Source: Psychromonas marina
GTDB lineage: Bacteria; Pseudomonadota; Gammaproteobacteria; Enterobacterales; Psychromonadaceae
Assembly (NCBI RefSeq): GCF_030161115.1
Contig: NZ_BSPQ01000002.1
Location: 156,318 to 220,317, forward strand
Reading direction: 5' to 3'
DNA length: 64,000 nt
The stretch's first letter is position 1. Every line of letters starts with the position of its first letter. A program made the position numbers and the translations under genes. Of this stretch, positions 1-7,991 are shown one piece after another. Under the pieces are notes generated by a model. It had not been told where the DNA came from and did not search any database. It saw nothing but the letters and a program-made list of their open reading frames with translations.

Positions 1-57
1 ACATCTTACGATACTAGAACCTAAATCTAGCGCGTCTACCAATTCCGCCACTTCCGC
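1..57 (-). tRNA. tRNA-Leu(UAG), 5' part only (cut by window edge)
   Basis: Identical over its visible length to the full tRNA-Leu copies at 605-689, 996-1080 and 1370-1454. The visible part runs from the 5' GCGGAAGTGGCGG acceptor/D-arm through the anticodon loop with TAG. The variable arm, T-arm and CCA lie beyond position 1. It is followed at once (59) by tRNA-Gln, as in the copy at 996/1082. Confidence 0.93.
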
Positions 58-58
58 G

Positions 59-133
59 TGGCTGGGATAAGAGGATTTGAACCTCTGAATCCCGAGATCA
101 AAACCCGGTGCCTTACCGCTTGGCGATATCCCA
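59..133 (-). tRNA. tRNA-Gln(UUG)
   Basis: A 75-nt cloverleaf on the minus strand beginning TGGGATATCGCC and ending in an encoded CCA. The anticodon loop TTTTGAT gives UUG, flanked by the stem CCGGG/CTCGG. The T-loop GTTCAAATC is intact. It is one of five intact, essentially identical Gln copies in the array. Confidence 0.97.
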
Positions 134-214
134 ACTGTGTTTTTAAAGCGTTGTCATCGCTAAGTTTAACTTCTTCAAGTATTGATTAATCAGTTAAAAA
201 CTAATTAAAGAATG

Positions 215-289
215 TGGCTGGGATAAGAGGATTTGAACCTCTGAATCCCGAGATCAAAACCCGGTGCCTTACCGCTTGGCGATATCCCA
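215..289 (-). tRNA. tRNA-Gln(UUG)
   Basis: Same 75-nt sequence as the copy at 59-133, with CCA encoded at its 3' end (215-217) and anticodon UUG. The spacer on its 5' side differs in length from that of the other copies. It probably arose by unequal exchange within the array. Confidence 0.97.
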
Positions 290-375
290 ACTGTAATTTT
301 AAGCGTTGTCTTCGCTAAGTTTAAACTTCTTCAAGTATTTTTCAATTCGTTATATTTCAAACAAATTAAAGAATG

Positions 376-450
376 TGGCTGGGATAAGAGGATTTGAACC
401 TCTGAATCCCGAGATCAAAACCCGGTGCCTTACCGCTTGGCGATATCCCA
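376..450 (-). tRNA. tRNA-Gln(UUG)
   Basis: Same 75-nt sequence as the other Gln copies, with anticodon UUG and encoded CCA. The spacer at 300-375 that follows it on the minus strand is almost identical to the spacer at 1167-1243, which marks this region as a duplicated block. Confidence 0.97.
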
Positions 451-495
451 ACTGTAATTTTTAAGCGTTATCTTCGCTTTGAGTATCGTGATTTA

Positions 496-552
496 AAATC
501 CCGAGATTCTATATTAAAGTCTCGCGGTACCTTATCACTGAGTGATATCTCA
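496..552 (-). pseudogene. decayed tRNA-Gln relic
   Basis: On the minus strand the segment starts TGAGATATCACT and continues with a D-arm-like stretch (AGTGATAAGGTACC) and TCTCGGGATT. Each block lines up with the intact tRNA-Gln (TGGGATATCGCC, AGCGGTAAGGCACC, TCTCGGGATT). The anticodon loop has been replaced and slightly expanded, and the T-arm and CCA are unrecognisable. It sits exactly where another Gln copy would be expected, between Gln 376-450 and Leu 605-689. I read it as a dead tRNA. A transcribed spacer is the alternative. Confidence 0.6.
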
Positions 553-604
553 ATAGTCATTATTAAGCGTTGTTTTCGCTATGGCTTCTTAACTAAGTTA
601 AGAA

Positions 605-689
605 TGGTGCGGAAAGAGAGACTTGAACTCTCACATCTTACGATACTAGAACCTAAATCTAGCGCGTCTACCAATTCCGCCACTTCCGC
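605..689 (-). tRNA. tRNA-Leu(UAG)
   Basis: An 85-nt class II tRNA with the acceptor GCGGAAG/CTTTCCGC, the anticodon stem CTAGA with loop TTTAGGT (anticodon UAG), a long variable arm (ATCGTAAGATG) and encoded CCA at 605-607. It is separated from tRNA-Met by 10 nt, so the two are clearly co-transcribed. Confidence 0.97.
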
Positions 690-699
690 ATAAAGCAAA

Positions 700-776
700 T
701 GGTGGCTACACCTAGATTTGAACTAGGGACCCCATCATTATGAGTGATGTGCTCTAACCAACTGAGCTATGTAGCC
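700..776 (-). tRNA. tRNA-Met(CAU), elongator
   Basis: A 77-nt tRNA beginning GGCTACATAGCTCAG with anticodon loop CTCATAA (CAU) and encoded CCA. The fully paired first base pair of the acceptor and the lack of the GGG/CCC anticodon-stem run of initiator tRNA point to elongator Met. Confidence 0.95.
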
Positions 777-835
777 ATTTTATGCTTGTTTTACTTGAAA
801 TTTTTAACAATTAACTACACGTTAGATGTTAAAAA

Positions 836-912
836 TGGTGGCTACACCTAGATTTGAACTAGGGACCCCATCATTATGAGTGATGTGCTCTAACCAACTG
901 AGCTATGTAGCC
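836..912 (-). tRNA. tRNA-Met(CAU), elongator
   Basis: Identical 77-nt copy of the Met tRNA at 700-776, with CCA encoded at 836-838. On the minus strand it is the first tRNA after the terminator-like hairpin at 949-963. It either starts a second transcript or is reached by read-through. Confidence 0.95.
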
Positions 913-940
913 TTCATACTTTTACTTGAAAAGTAAGAGA

Positions 941-963
941 TAAAAAAACCAGCTAAGTGCTGG
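941..963 (-). terminator. intrinsic terminator-like hairpin inside the tRNA array
   Basis: On the minus strand CCAGCACTTAGCTGG (stem CCAGC/GCTGG, 949-963) is followed directly by seven T residues (942-948). It lies between tRNA-Leu 996-1080 and tRNA-Met 836-912 and would end or attenuate transcripts from the promoter at 1600-1628. A second stem, TTACTCC/GGAGTAA (972-995), precedes it. Confidence 0.6.
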
Positions 964-995
964 AATTTTTGTTACTCCGAATAACAAAGGAGTAA

Positions 996-1080
996 TGGTG
1001 CGGAAAGAGAGACTTGAACTCTCACATCTTACGATACTAGAACCTAAATCTAGCGCGTCTACCAATTCCGCCACTTCCGC
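996..1080 (-). tRNA. tRNA-Leu(UAG)
   Basis: Same 85-nt class II tRNA-Leu as 605-689, with anticodon UAG and encoded CCA. It lies 1 nt from tRNA-Gln 1082-1156, repeating the Leu/Gln junction seen at 57/59. Confidence 0.97.
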
Positions 1081-1081
1081 G

Positions 1082-1156
1082 TGGCTGGGATAAGAGGATT
1101 TGAACCTCTGAATCCCGAGATCAAAACCCGGTGCCTTACCGCTTGGCGATATCCCA
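1082..1156 (-). tRNA. tRNA-Gln(UUG)
   Basis: A 75-nt tRNA-Gln with anticodon UUG and encoded CCA, the same sequence as the other copies. With the following spacer and Gln 1244-1318 it forms the second copy of the Leu-Gln-Gln-Leu-Met block. Confidence 0.97.
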
Positions 1157-1243
1157 ACTGTAATTATTAAGCGTTGTCTACGCTAAGTTTAAACTTCTTC
1201 AAGTATTTTTCAATTCGTTATATTTCAAACAAATTAAAGAATG

Positions 1244-1318
1244 TGGCTGGGATAAGAGGATTTGAACCTCTGAATCCCGAGATCAAAACCCGGTGCCTTA
1301 CCGCTTGGCGATATCCCA
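1244..1318 (-). tRNA. tRNA-Gln(UUG)
   Basis: A 75-nt tRNA-Gln with anticodon UUG and CCA encoded. The 75-nt spacer between it and Gln 1082-1156 matches that at 300-375 with about one difference. Confidence 0.97.
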
Positions 1319-1369
1319 ACTGTAATTTTAAGCGTTGTCTTCGCTATGGCTTCTTAACTAAGTTAAGAA

Positions 1370-1454
1370 TGGTGCGGAAAGAGAGACTTGAACTCTCACA
1401 TCTTACGATACTAGAACCTAAATCTAGCGCGTCTACCAATTCCGCCACTTCCGC
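1370..1454 (-). tRNA. tRNA-Leu(UAG)
   Basis: Same 85-nt tRNA-Leu with anticodon UAG and CCA encoded. The flanking spacers (1329-1369 and 1455-1464) match those around Leu 605-689, so the Leu-Met pair is duplicated with a 765-bp offset. Confidence 0.97.
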
Positions 1455-1464
1455 ATAAAGCAAA

Positions 1465-1541
1465 TGGTGGCTACACCTAGATTTGAACTAGGGACCCCAT
1501 CATTATGAGTGATGTGCTCTAACCAACTGAGCTATGTAGCC
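1465..1541 (-). tRNA. tRNA-Met(CAU), elongator; first tRNA of the array transcript
   Basis: Third identical 77-nt Met(CAU) tRNA. It is the promoter-proximal gene of the minus-strand array, about 55 nt downstream of the -10 element at 1600-1605. The order Met-Leu-Gln-Gln is the same as in the E. coli metT operon. Confidence 0.95.
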
Positions 1542-1596
1542 ATCTTGCTTTGTATCTTAACCCGTTTCTGTTTAACCAGTCGTTGTCTCGATGGGG

Positions 1597-1648
1597 CGCA
1601 TTATGCTGAGTTAGCTCACAATCGTCAACTGTTTTTTAATAAAAAAGG
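1597..1648 (-). promoter_or_regulatory. sigma-70 promoter of the tRNA array, stringent type
   Basis: On the minus strand TTGACG (1623-1628), a 17-nt spacer and CATAAT (1600-1605) are followed by the GC-rich discriminator GCGCCCC, typical of stable RNA promoters under ppGpp control. An A/T tract (about 1632-1648) lies directly upstream of the -35 and resembles an UP element. Confidence 0.82.
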
Positions 1649-1804
1649 TGGATTTCAATTCGATTGCTTGCTTGTTAAACAAGTTGATTTTATTTCGCAC
1701 TAAAATCGTAAATTTAACAGCCAAAAATGCATAAATGAAGTTATTAGAGTTTTCCTGTTTCTAAATTGTTAAACTGTTGATTAAGTTAATTGTTGAGATA
1801 AAAG

Positions 1805-3016
1805 ATGAAAATACTGCACACTTCAGATTGGCACTTAGGCCAGCATTTTATGATGAAAAATCGTGAGCCAGAACATCGTGCTTTTCTAGCCTGGTTAATT
1901 GAGCAAGTTGTGACACTATCTATTGATGCAGTAGTTGTTGCGGGAGATATATTTGATAGTGCTTCACCGGCCTCTTATGCACGTAAGTTATATAGTGATT
2001 TTATCGTTAACTTACAAAAGGCTGGATGTACTCAACTTATTATTGTTTCGGGTAATCACGACAGTGTTGCAGTATTAAATGAAAGTAAAAGCTTATTGAG
2101 TGCATTAAATGTTTCTGTACTGGCGGGGTTAAGTGACGACTTAAGTGAACACTTGATCACGATTAAAGATAAACAAGATAATGAAGCGATTATTTGTGCG
2201 TTACCCTTTTTAAGAGCAACCGATGTCATGTTGAGTGAATCGGGCAGTTCTGCTGATCAGAAGCAGATGAGTCTGCAACAGGGTATTGCAAAAACCTACC
2301 AAGACATTTACACGTTAGCTGAATCGAGTAAAAAGCATCAACATTGCCCTATTATCGCCACGGGTCATTTAACTGCGGTGGGGTGCTCTGTTTCAGAATC
2401 GGTACGCGATATTTATATCGGCACCCTGACCGCGTTCCCCGCGCAACTGTTTCCTGAGTTTGACTACATTGCATTAGGGCATCTACACCGAGCTCAAAAA
2501 GTACAAAAGAGTGAACATATTCGTTATAGCGGATCACCGATTGCATTAAGTTTTGATGAAGTAAAACATGATAAGCGCATTATTATTGCTGAATTTAATG
2601 AAAGTGCTGAATTGACAACTAGTGAGGTTGTTATTCCTGCGTTCCAAAAGTTAGCGGTAATAACGGGTAATTTAGCGAGTGTTATCATTCAAATAAACAG
2701 GTTAATAGAAACTGGCGAATCGGTTTGGGTCGAAGTTAAAATTCAAGAATCATTTTACCGTAGTGATGTACAAGTGCAGTTGAATGATCTTGTTGCAGCA
2801 ACAGAAGTTCAAATATTAAAAGTCAGCACACCTAAGATAGATGAAAATAGCCAATTACATGGGCTGCAAATAGAAACACTAGACGAGCTTAAACCTGCAG
2901 ATCTTTTTCAAAAAAGATTGGACTGTGCTGATGCAGAGTACATAAGCGAAGAGCAACAGGTGCAACTTAAAACACTTTTTGCGCAAAGTATTGAAGAGCT
3001 GGAGCAAAAATCATGA
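1805..3016 (+). CDS. sbcD: SbcD, nuclease subunit of SbcCD
   Basis: Mn-dependent calcineurin-like phosphoesterase that, with SbcC, cuts DNA hairpins and processes double-strand ends. At 403 aa it matches the usual length of about 400. Metal-binding motifs are visible: TSDWH (D8, H10), AGDIFD (D48), SGNHD (N84, H85, D86), the later ATGHL and the ALGHLH metal ligands. The C-terminal region matches the SbcD cap. The start ATG follows GAGATAAAAG. The stop overlaps the sbcC start by four bases (ATGA), indicating translational coupling. Family assignment is from motifs and gene pairing and is very secure. Confidence 0.96.
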   Translation: MKILHTSDWHLGQHFMMKNREPEHRAFLAWLIEQVVTLSIDAVVVAGDIFDSASPASYARKLYSDFIVNLQKAGCTQLIIVSGNHDSVAVLNESKSLLSALNVSVLAGLSDDLSEHLITIKDKQDNEAIICALPFLRATDVMLSESGSSADQKQMSLQQGIAKTYQDIYTLAESSKKHQHCPIIATGHLTAVGCSVSESVRDIYIGTLTAFPAQLFPEFDYIALGHLHRAQKVQKSEHIRYSGSPIALSFDEVKHDKRIIIAEFNESAELTTSEVVIPAFQKLAVITGNLASVIIQINRLIETGESVWVEVKIQESFYRSDVQVQLNDLVAATEVQILKVSTPKIDENSQLHGLQIETLDELKPADLFQKRLDCADAEYISEEQQVQLKTLFAQSIEELEQKS

Positions 3017-6000
3017 AAATACTTTCTCTTCAATTTGAAAACCTAAATTCATTAAAAGGCAGTTGGGTCATCGACTTCCAAGATAAAGCCTTTATAGATA
3101 ATGGTTTGTTTGTGATAACAGGGCAAACGGGGGCAGGTAAAAGTACCTTACTCGATGCTATCTGTTTAGCACTTTACCAACAAACCCCACGTCTTGATAA
3201 ACTGACACAAAGTAACAATGAGTTGATGACTCGAGGGACTGCACACTGTTCTGCCCAGGTTGAGTTTAGTGTTAAACGTAATGGAAAAAGCAAAAGCTAC
3301 CGTGTGTCATGGGCACAAAGCCGCGCACGTAAGAAGAGTGATGGTCGATTACAAGCGCCTATTTGTGAACTGGCTGAGCTGGATGGCACAATTTTAGCAA
3401 CTAAAAGCAGTGAAGTATTAAAGCTTGTTATCTCTCTTACCGGGCTCGATTTTTCTCGTTTTACTAAATCAATGTTATTAGCACAGGGTGGCTTCGCAGC
3501 TTTTTTAAATGCAAGTCCAAAGGACAGAGCAGAGTTATTAGAGGAACTCACTGGCACAGAGATTTATGCGCAAATATCGCAGCATATTTTTGAACGTAAT
3601 AAAGAAGTTCAAGCAGAACTTGCATTATTAACCAGTCAGTCAGCATTATTAGAGCTGTTAAGTGAAGCTGATTTAGCAATATTACAGACCGATATCATTG
3701 CATTACAAAGTGAATCAGATAAAAAACGTAATGAGATTAAAAGCCTCGAAAAAGCACTGCAATGGCAAGCCGATGCACTTCGTCTTAGTGAACAGTTGAA
3801 AGCGACTTCAACAGCCCATTTACAGGCTGAACAGGCATTAGATGATTTTGCGCCACAATCAAAAAAAATACAGCAAGCGCTGCAAGCCCAGCCTATTTTA
3901 CCTCATTTTGTCGCATTAACTACGCAGCAGAAACTTTCTGAGAGCAATCAGAAAGAGATAAACGAGCACACTGAGCAGTTAACTAAACTTCAACAGCTGC
4001 TATTAAATGCGGATAAAACGTTATCGACTCTATTAGTAACAGAGCAACAAGCATTAAAAAAGCATAAGCTGCAGATGCAACGTTTGACGGAGGAATTAAT
4101 TCCGATGGACAGTAAAATTAGTGCACTTGAAAATGAGTACACTGAGAAAGTCCCGTATGTTGAACAACAAAAGCAAATACAGCAACAGGCTAAAAAAGCA
4201 GTTATCACGCTTGAAGAACAGATAAAAGAGAAAAAAATAACGTTACAAAGATCACAAGAAACATTGCTTAAGCAGCAGTCATCAACGATTGATGCCGAAA
4301 AAATAGCAATGTTGGAACATCTATTATTAGCTTATAGCCAAGAATCAAAAAAGAGTCTGGCATTGACTGAAAAAACACAAGTTCAAAAGCAGTTAATAGC
4401 GACAAATGGCAGTGCACAGCAACAAATTAATCAGGTGATTGAAAATAATGTTGCACAATTAAAACAGGTTAATACCAGCTTAACTTCCTTTGAAGAGCAC
4501 AAGGCTCGTTTATCTATGCAAATAGGAAATAATGCTAACGAGAAACTAAACACTTTATATCAGCGTAAAGAATCGTTATCGAGGCTATTGCAATTAACTC
4601 AATCACTGGATAAATCTATATTAGAGAGTAACGCAACGGAGCAGACGATTGCTGATAAAAAGACCCAGTTTGAGCAAGATAAATTACAATTAGCAGAGCT
4701 TAAAAAGCAAGGGCAACAACTCTCACTTGAAGAGTCAGATCTTAAAACACTCATTAAACAAGATAGTTTATTACGTAGTGTTCAGGATTTACAGTTACAA
4801 CTGGAGAAAGACAGTCCATGTCCATTGTGTGGTTCACTTGAACATCCTGCAGTCACCGACCACCAAGCGATTGACCTCGAAAGCACTGAGCAGCGTTTAC
4901 AACAAAAAAGTGAAGCGTTGATTATTAAGCGCGGGCAGTACGAACAATTGAATGGGCATTTAAAGGCATTAAATCTACAAATAAATGATTTACAAATAGG
5001 GTACACCAGACAAATTTCAGAAATAGGTGATCTTAAAAAAGCGTGGGTTAAAAGCGATTATTGTGAGTCTGAAGCGTTGATTTATGATAATAAAAGTTCG
5101 TTATTATTAAGCGAGAAAGCACTTGTTCTCGATAGTGAGATAACGACACTGAGCAGTTTAGTAAAAGAATTGCACGCTATTGAACAACAAAATTTACCAT
5201 TACAGCAGCAACACACTGCATTAAATGAACAGTTAACGGCGCAGCAGCAACAGTTAAAGGATGTTATTAATGAACATAAATTACTTCTCTCTAGTGCTGA
5301 GCAAACAGATGAGCAACTCATTGTCGTTCAAAATGCATTAGCGCAATTGAATACAGATATAAGTGATAAATTAGCGGGGACGAGTGATTTAGCCGCTATT
5401 TTACTGTCGCCAGAAACGTGGTTAACGGCTCAAAAACAAGCTATTGCACAGTGTGAATTACTCGCTAATCAGCTTGCAACACTCACTGAGTCTGTTACGC
5501 AATTAACGCAGCAACTAGGACTGAATGTACAGCAGTTAGCGCATGATGAAACTCGCTTAGCAGAGTCACAAAAGCAGTTGCAATTAATTGTAAAAGAGAA
5601 GAATAACTTATCTACAGAACGTATTAAATTATTTACAGAGCAAACCAGCCAGCAGTTACAAGTGTTCTACGATGTACAGTTACAAGCCGTAAAATCAGAG
5701 GTTGAAAAAGCCAAGCAACAAGTTAGTACTGTTAAGCTCGATATTGAAGGTATTCAAGGTATATTTAATACCTTAAACGCCTCTAAAATAACATTAGCAA
5801 CACAACTTAAAGAAGCCATGTTAACGTTTGAGTTAGCCTTGAATAAAAGTGAATTTACGACCGTGTTAGAGTTTGAAACAGCATGTTTGTCTCATCAAGC
5901 TTTAGCGCTATTACAATCAAACGCTTCAACACTAAAAGATAATTTATTAACAGAAAAAACTAAGCTTGATGGCCTTCAAAAACAGCAAAGTGAACATCAT

Positions 6001-6699
6001 AAAACTAAAAATTCAACATTAGATACTCAACAATTACAAGATAAATTGACACAGTTACAAGCAGAATATGCAGTGACAAGCGAGTCACTTATCGCGCAAA
6101 GCTCTCGCTTGAAGATGGATCAAAGCAACCAGCAAAAGCAAAAGCAATTACAGCAGCAACAAATAGAATTTAAACAGACTGCTGGGCATTGGGAGCTATT
6201 AAATAAATTAATTGGTCAAGCTGATGGCAGCAAATTTAGAAAATTTGCACAGGGGTTAACCCTCGATAATTTGATCCACCTTGCTAATAGGGAGATGGCT
6301 CATTTAGATCAACGTTATCAGCTAAAACGTAATGTTGATGAGGAATTAGCACTGCAAGTGATCGATTGCTGGCAAGCGAATAGCGTGAGAGATGTGAAAA
6401 CCCTATCTGGTGGAGAGAGCTTTTTAGTGAGTTTAGGGCTAGCGTTAGCACTTTCAAATTTAGTAAGTCACAAAACTCAAATAGAATCACTGTTTTTAGA
6501 TGAAGGATTTGGTACTTTAGATGAGAATACCTTGTCAATGGCACTGGATGCTTTAGAACGATTGAATTCAACAGGTAAGTTAATCGGTATCATCTCGCAT
6601 GTTGATGCGTTGAAAGAGCGCATTAACCATCAAATCCATGTGCATAAAAATAGCGGGGCAGGTTATAGTGTCCTCGACAAGCAATATATGAAAGGGTAG
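3013..6699 (+). CDS. sbcC: SbcC, ATPase/SMC-like subunit of SbcCD
   Basis: Rad50-like ATPase partner of SbcD. The N-terminal Walker A reads GQTGAGKSTLLDA (K43). Two long Q/L/K-rich coiled coils flank a zinc hook CPLC (C603, C606). The C-terminus carries the ABC signature LSGGESFLVSLG and Walker B SLFLDEGFGTLD. At 1228 aa it is longer than the E. coli protein (1048 aa). The extra length is in the coiled coils, which are very rich in glutamine. The ATG lies inside the sbcD stop region. The next gene begins 2 nt after the stop, so the DeoR-type regulator is probably in the same transcript. Confidence 0.95.
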   Translation: MKILSLQFENLNSLKGSWVIDFQDKAFIDNGLFVITGQTGAGKSTLLDAICLALYQQTPRLDKLTQSNNELMTRGTAHCSAQVEFSVKRNGKSKSYRVSWAQSRARKKSDGRLQAPICELAELDGTILATKSSEVLKLVISLTGLDFSRFTKSMLLAQGGFAAFLNASPKDRAELLEELTGTEIYAQISQHIFERNKEVQAELALLTSQSALLELLSEADLAILQTDIIALQSESDKKRNEIKSLEKALQWQADALRLSEQLKATSTAHLQAEQALDDFAPQSKKIQQALQAQPILPHFVALTTQQKLSESNQKEINEHTEQLTKLQQLLLNADKTLSTLLVTEQQALKKHKLQMQRLTEELIPMDSKISALENEYTEKVPYVEQQKQIQQQAKKAVITLEEQIKEKKITLQRSQETLLKQQSSTIDAEKIAMLEHLLLAYSQESKKSLALTEKTQVQKQLIATNGSAQQQINQVIENNVAQLKQVNTSLTSFEEHKARLSMQIGNNANEKLNTLYQRKESLSRLLQLTQSLDKSILESNATEQTIADKKTQFEQDKLQLAELKKQGQQLSLEESDLKTLIKQDSLLRSVQDLQLQLEKDSPCPLCGSLEHPAVTDHQAIDLESTEQRLQQKSEALIIKRGQYEQLNGHLKALNLQINDLQIGYTRQISEIGDLKKAWVKSDYCESEALIYDNKSSLLLSEKALVLDSEITTLSSLVKELHAIEQQNLPLQQQHTALNEQLTAQQQQLKDVINEHKLLLSSAEQTDEQLIVVQNALAQLNTDISDKLAGTSDLAAILLSPETWLTAQKQAIAQCELLANQLATLTESVTQLTQQLGLNVQQLAHDETRLAESQKQLQLIVKEKNNLSTERIKLFTEQTSQQLQVFYDVQLQAVKSEVEKAKQQVSTVKLDIEGIQGIFNTLNASKITLATQLKEAMLTFELALNKSEFTTVLEFETACLSHQALALLQSNASTLKDNLLTEKTKLDGLQKQQSEHHKTKNSTLDTQQLQDKLTQLQAEYAVTSESLIAQSSRLKMDQSNQQKQKQLQQQQIEFKQTAGHWELLNKLIGQADGSKFRKFAQGLTLDNLIHLANREMAHLDQRYQLKRNVDEELALQVIDCWQANSVRDVKTLSGGESFLVSLGLALALSNLVSHKTQIESLFLDEGFGTLDENTLSMALDALERLNSTGKLIGIISHVDALKERINHQIHVHKNSGAGYSVLDKQYMKG

Positions 6700-6701
6700 T
6701 A

Positions 6702-7463
6702 ATGTTACAGCAAGAGCGACACAATAAAATTTTAGATCTGCTTTGCCAGCAAGGGCGTGTATATGCAACTGAATTAAGCCATGCTTTGGGGGTTTCTGAA
6801 GATACTGTTCGTAGAGATTTAAAACAACTGGACGAAGATAAGTTATTACGACGCGTCCATGGTGGGGCACTTCCTTTGCAGCAGGAATACGAAGCTTACC
6901 GTGAGCGTCAGGATGAAATTGATCCTCTTAAAAAACGAATCGCATTGGCTGCTATTCAGTTTATTAAACCAGATCAGACCATTTTAATTGATTCCGGTAC
7001 AACCTGTTTACAGTTAGCAATGAATTTACCAACTCATTTTAATTTTACGGTTGTTACACCAAGCCCTTTAGTGGCAAGTAAATTAATGTATCATGATAAT
7101 ATCGAACTTATTTTATTAGGTGGTAAAGTATCAAAGTCTGCTGTAATGGCACTTGGTGCAACAACCAATGCGATGTTACGCAAAATACATTTCGATAGTT
7201 GCTTTCTTGGTGTTTGTGCATTGCATCCAAACAAGGGGTTAAGTATTAACCAATTGGATGAAGCAGAAACACTATCAACCATTATTGAGCAATCAGAACA
7301 GGTTATTGTGTTAGGTTCCTCACTAAAATTAGGGAAAATGGGCACTTATAAGGTGTGCGACTGCAATAAACTGAATTTACTAGTGACAGATTTGAATTCA
7401 GAGAATAAAATACTACAACTCTTGAAGGATCAAGGGGTTAAAATTGAGCTTTGCTCAGATTAA
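6702..7463 (+). CDS. DeoR/GlpR-family transcriptional regulator
   Basis: Typical DeoR architecture in 253 aa: an N-terminal winged helix (about residues 5-57, with SEDTVRRDLKQLDED as recognition region and RRVHGGALP at its end), then a sugar-phosphate-sensing DeoR C-terminal domain (IDSGTTCLQLA around residues 98-108). It starts 2 nt after sbcC, so expression is likely coupled. No sugar-phosphate operon is directly attached. The nearest carbohydrate genes are the sucrose genes downstream on the other strand, which already have their own LacI-type regulator. The target is therefore unknown. Confidence 0.88.
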   Translation: MLQQERHNKILDLLCQQGRVYATELSHALGVSEDTVRRDLKQLDEDKLLRRVHGGALPLQQEYEAYRERQDEIDPLKKRIALAAIQFIKPDQTILIDSGTTCLQLAMNLPTHFNFTVVTPSPLVASKLMYHDNIELILLGGKVSKSAVMALGATTNAMLRKIHFDSCFLGVCALHPNKGLSINQLDEAETLSTIIEQSEQVIVLGSSLKLGKMGTYKVCDCNKLNLLVTDLNSENKILQLLKDQGVKIELCSD

Positions 7464-7495
7464 TCATTATTAATTATCAAATGGAAGTGATAACT

Positions 7496-7936
7496 ATGGC
7501 TAAAAGTACACAACAACAAGCGTTGTTAACAGAACAACGCATACATCAAGCAATTATTGATATTTTTATGGATAAAGGTTGGGAAGCAATAAGTTACGGC
7601 TCTATTGCTAAACATACCGGCCTTTCTCGAGGTGGTGTACAACGTATTGTCCCTAGCAAAGGTGCCATGATGGGCGCTTTTCAAGGGCAAGTTACCGAGT
7701 ATTTATACCAAAACCTCGATTTTTCAGATGACGCTTCATTGACGAGTAGTTGGACTGAAGCGTTAGAAAATGCACAATTTAGAAATTGCCTTAAATTTTT
7801 TATCGGCTCCATTTCTAATGAGTCACCTGCTAAAGCGCTGGCTAGAAATGGTTTTGATAACTTTGCTAATAAAATTGGCCATGAAAAAATGCAATCATTA
7901 ATTGGTTTATCTGTTTACCATTTATTAGACTCTTAA
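7496..7936 (+). CDS. small TetR-like transcriptional regulator
   Basis: A TetR-type helix-turn-helix fills residues 12-55 (RIHQAIIDIFMDKGWEAISY then GSIAKHTGLSRGGVQRIVPSK), followed by a short helical C-terminal domain. The whole protein is 146 aa, shorter than typical TetR proteins (about 190-220), so the ligand domain is reduced. I chose ATG 7496 (MAKSTQQQ) because GGAAGTGA sits 6 nt upstream. An upstream in-frame start at 7451 would overlap the DeoR gene and lacks a ribosome site. Its target is unknown. Confidence 0.75.
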   Translation: MAKSTQQQALLTEQRIHQAIIDIFMDKGWEAISYGSIAKHTGLSRGGVQRIVPSKGAMMGAFQGQVTEYLYQNLDFSDDASLTSSWTEALENAQFRNCLKFFIGSISNESPAKALARNGFDNFANKIGHEKMQSLIGLSVYHLLDS

Positions 7937-7991
7937 TAAGTTACATTATTACTCGTTAACATAACTTAAGCTTGTTTACTCTTAAATGAGC

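Noticed and set aside
1174-1703. Open reading frames of 94 and 64 codons on the plus strand within and just after the tRNA array
   Set aside because: They run antisense through intact tRNAs and the tRNA promoter, have no ribosome site and no recognisable protein similarity.
7451-7495. Extended N-terminus for the small TetR-like regulator
   Set aside because: It would overlap the DeoR gene and lacks a ribosome site; 7496 has a good one.
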